Positions 6,761 through 8,248 of a stretch of 8,248 nucleotides of DNA are shown in pieces. Origin of the DNA: JAZDJJ01 sp043804035 (GTDB lineage: Bacteria > Bacteroidota > Bacteroidia > Palsa-948); contig JAZDJJ010000060.1 of assembly GCA_043804035.1 (NCBI GenBank), positions 1-8,248 on the forward strand. Reading direction: 5' to 3'. The position numbers and the translations under genes are program-made. The notes below the pieces were generated by a model. The model saw nothing but the letters and a program-made list of their open reading frames with translations. It was not told where the DNA came from and searched no databases. Positions within the stretch are counted from its first letter, which is position 1; every line of letters starts with the position of its first letter.

Positions 6761-7626
6761 TCTTCAGGAATAATATCTTTTGAATTTACGGTAGTATTGT
6801 TAAACCATTTTATTGGAGCAACTATAATTTTGTCAGGATTATTGTTCAGCCAGGAAGCCCACCATCCGAAACTGCTGTTTGCAATTACATTGTGCTTGCA
6901 CATACTCATCATTCGCATGTCTTCAAAATCGGCATTGCTGTTGTTATCAATGCAAACAAAAGGACAGTTAGATTTAAAATTTTGTTTCACCCATTCCGAG
7001 TCATCTGAAAAAACAAACAAACACGGCAAGGATACTTTGCGGGAAATAATATCTATTGCTCGGTAATAATAATCCAAATCACAAGTTCCATGATACCGCA
7101 TCACTTGTTTGTTTGTAATGTAATCGGTTCTGCGAATGTGAATGCCTATTGATTCACAGTTATTTATTTTTTTTGCCATCGCTTCATTCAATCCCGATAG
7201 TGAATTATTGAATATAAATTCCTCTTTGATAATTTTTTCAATCGGTTTAAAATATTTTTCCGATTGCCAAAAGCCGTCAAGATAAGTTGATGAAGGAAAT
7301 TTTACAAAATTTTTATTATACCCATGCCCATATTCTTTGCCATATTTATAGGGAAACAAGAAAGAGAAATGCTTATGTATATTTCGTAAGTAAAAATTTT
7401 CAGCAATTTTCTTATACGGATTGATGTCATTTTTCGTAGCAAAATCTTCTTTTATGTTTAGTATGCCAAGTTCGTATTTTCTTTTTGTATAAGCACCATT
7501 TGTATCAGCATTCAAATATGAAAGGTCAAGTTTTATACTGGTATTATGAATAATTGACAAATATTTTGCTGCCGCATACTGGAACATTTGGTTCCCAAGT
7601 CCACCCATGAGTTTAACAATAATCAT
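6745..7626 (-). CDS. Alpha-1,2-fucosyltransferase-like glycosyltransferase (GT11)
   Basis: This 293-residue protein shows GT11 hallmarks along its full length: N-terminal VKLMGGLGNQMFQYAAAKYL (4-23), YLDGFWQSEKYF (115-126), the HxRRxDY motif as GIHIRRTDYI (H163, R165, R166, D168, Y169), FVFSDDSEWV (204-213) and ANSSFGWWASWL (249-260). Family reaction: transfer of L-fucose from GDP-fucose in alpha-1,2 linkage, usually to galactose; some family members use other acceptors. It is probably cytoplasmic, working on O-antigen or capsule precursors. It is the first gene of a two-gene unit with the GT2 downstream. The ATG at 7624-7626 opens directly into the conserved MIIVKLMGGLGNQ. The start is overlapped by the stop of a 15-codon upstream ORF and preceded by a 12-bp palindrome. 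No GDP-fucose synthesis genes lie in the window. Confidence 0.94.
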   Translation of the reverse strand: MIIVKLMGGLGNQMFQYAAAKYLSIIHNTSIKLDLSYLNADTNGAYTKRKYELGILNIKEDFATKNDINPYKKIAENFYLRNIHKHFSFLFPYKYGKEYGHGYNKNFVKFPSSTYLDGFWQSEKYFKPIEKIIKEEFIFNNSLSGLNEAMAKKINNCESIGIHIRRTDYITNKQVMRYHGTCDLDYYYRAIDIISRKVSLPCLFVFSDDSEWVKQNFKSNCPFVCIDNNSNADFEDMRMMSMCKHNVIANSSFGWWASWLNNNPDKIIVAPIKWFNNTTVNSKDIIPEEWIKI

Positions 7627-7670
7627 TGTTGATATATCAATGTCATTCCTATCAATTGCTCAATAATCAT
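7623..7670 (-). other. Possible 15-codon leader ORF overlapping the fucosyltransferase start (ATGA)
   Basis: The minus strand from 7670 reads M-I-I-E-Q-L-I-G-M-T-L-I-Y-Q-Q-stop. Its TGA (7623-7625) shares bases with the fucosyltransferase ATG (7624-7626), the arrangement used in translational coupling. Its first ten bases, ATGATTATTG, are the same as the first ten of the fucosyltransferase gene, and it starts exactly at the border of the 63-bp direct repeat. It could be a leader peptide, a relic of a displaced gene start, or chance. Confidence 0.25.
7629..7640. promoter_or_regulatory. 12-bp perfect palindrome just upstream of the fucosyltransferase start
   Basis: TTGATATATCAA is perfectly self-complementary and ends two bases before the ATG (bases 7627-7628 lie between). 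It could be an operator or an mRNA hairpin masking the start. AT-rich palindromes of this length also arise by chance, so function is only a suggestion. Confidence 0.25.
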
Positions 7671-7733
7671 CCATTCTCTTTTTTCACATCGCTATTTTCC
7701 ATACTATTTTCCATTTTCTCCTAACGAATTAAA
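7671..7733 (-). repeat. 63-bp direct repeat flanking the glycosyltransferase pair (copy B)
   Basis: This is the partner of 5607-5669, in the same orientation at a 2064-bp distance. It lies 44 bp upstream of the fucosyltransferase ATG. On the minus strand it reads TTTAATTCGTTAGGAG at one end and AAAAAAGAGAATGG at the other. Its position could place it in the 5' untranslated leader of the glycosyltransferase transcript. Confidence 0.85.
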
Positions 7734-8248
7734 TTTTTTTTGTTAATCATCCTAAATAGTAACCTTTGATCTACCATATGGAATTGAAATTATATCACAA
7801 CAAGATAAAGTTTGATGATACAAAAATAATACGTTGGATTCAATTTACATAAGCAATTTTTCTATCAGGCAAACCTACATAAAATTTTTAATTACACTGC
7901 AGTAGGGTATAACAAAATTAAAATAGAAAACCAGAGATTACACGATTAAATTTTAATTTGATCTTGCCGAAAAAATATATGTACAGGACTTACGCAAGAA
8001 TACTTTTGGTCTCTCGTCAAGACGCAAAGTCGCCAAGAAATACGAAAATACTTTGCGTTTATCAAATCTGTGAGAAATAAATAAAGTGCCTAACCTAGAC
8101 AAGCCAGAACCAAACAGGAAAACATAAATCCGAAATCTGAAAACAAATTCAAATTACAAATAAAAAATGTCAGAAAAAAAGCAGTTCCAAATATCATTTT
8201 TTTAGTGTTATATGTTGAAATTATTGAAAGTTGAAAGTGTCTTTTTTA
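7734..8248. other. Right-hand intergenic region, no supportable gene
   Basis: About 515 bp of AT-rich DNA with stops in all frames at short spacing. On the minus strand, TATTTTTG at 7821-7828 matches the TAnnTTTG -7 consensus and could promote the glycosyltransferase pair through a leader of about 190 bases; no good -33 element is at the expected distance, and AT-richness makes chance matches likely. A repeat remnant covers about 7983-8100. The final ~150 bp are A/T-rich with small gaaatctgaaaac-like runs and hold nothing I can name. Confidence 0.6.
7983..8100. repeat. Repeat remnant with AGGACTTACGCA end and internal 9-bp inverted repeat (copy 2)
   Basis: The left end reads acaggacttacgcaa and the right end gaaataaataaagtgcctaa. 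Reversed, the right end (GGTTAGGCAC) is a loose partner of the left end. Inside, ACGCAAAGT (8022-8030) and ACTTTGCGT (8050-8058) form a perfect 9-bp inverted repeat with a 19-base loop. The right part matches 2910-2936. It looks like a small non-coding, MITE-like or REP-like remnant; no transposase is present. Confidence 0.4.

Noticed and set aside
6797..7066. Plus-strand open frame of 89 residues
   Set aside because: It is antisense to the conserved C-terminal part of the GT11 gene and has no recognisable domain.
5607..7733. Composite transposon around the glycosyltransferases
   Set aside because: The flanking repeats are only 63 bp and hold no transposase or clear terminal inverted repeats; a recombination cassette is a more modest reading.
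8167..8205. Tiny ORF MSEKKQFQISFF near the right edge
   Set aside because: Twelve codons in AT-rich sequence with no supporting signal; expected by chance.

Overview
The window looks like a low-GC chromosome fragment from a member of the Bacteroidota. The evidence is a C-terminal type IX secretion (T9SS, Por secretion) sorting domain, SprB-type repeats, a TAnnTTTG-like -7 box in front of a tRNA, starts without clear Shine-Dalgarno sequences, and AT-rich spacers with degenerate repeats. Genus-level placement is not possible from the sequence alone.

Layout. Positions 2-2818 (+) hold the 3' part of a large gene for a secreted surface protein. It has tandem 63-residue SBBP beta-propeller repeats, Ig-like/SprB domains, fibronectin-like segments and a T9SS tail; its start lies left of the window. 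After a 137-bp spacer comes a metallo-beta-lactamase-fold hydrolase (2956-3837, +). It runs tail-to-tail, with a 10-bp gap, into rarA/mgsA (3848-5170, -), an AAA+ replication/recombination ATPase that carries an unusual in-frame insertion. A tRNA-His(GTG) gene (5233-5306, -) lies just upstream of rarA. A repeat-rich spacer of about 420 bp then leads to a two-gene, overlapping glycosyltransferase unit on the minus strand: a GT11 alpha-1,2-fucosyltransferase-like protein (6745-7626) followed by a GT2 glycosyltransferase (5729-6760). The last ~620 bp hold no supportable gene, only repeats and AT-rich sequence.

How the parts relate. The two glycosyltransferases very probably act in sequence on one surface glycan. 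They are bracketed by a 63-bp near-identical direct repeat (60/63), with a third, diverged inverted copy nearby, which makes the pair look like an exchangeable cassette. The MBL hydrolase, rarA and the tRNA look like ordinary chromosomal genes with no evident functional link to one another.

Most noteworthy: (1) the SBBP array, whose scaffold is almost invariant even at synonymous sites while a few codons per unit differ freely; (2) the ~19-residue insertion in RarA, which resembles a translated palindromic intergenic repeat; (3) the direct-repeat-flanked fucosyltransferase/GT2 cassette, with a tiny leader ORF that overlaps the fucosyltransferase start by ATGA. I found no complete new defence or mobile system.
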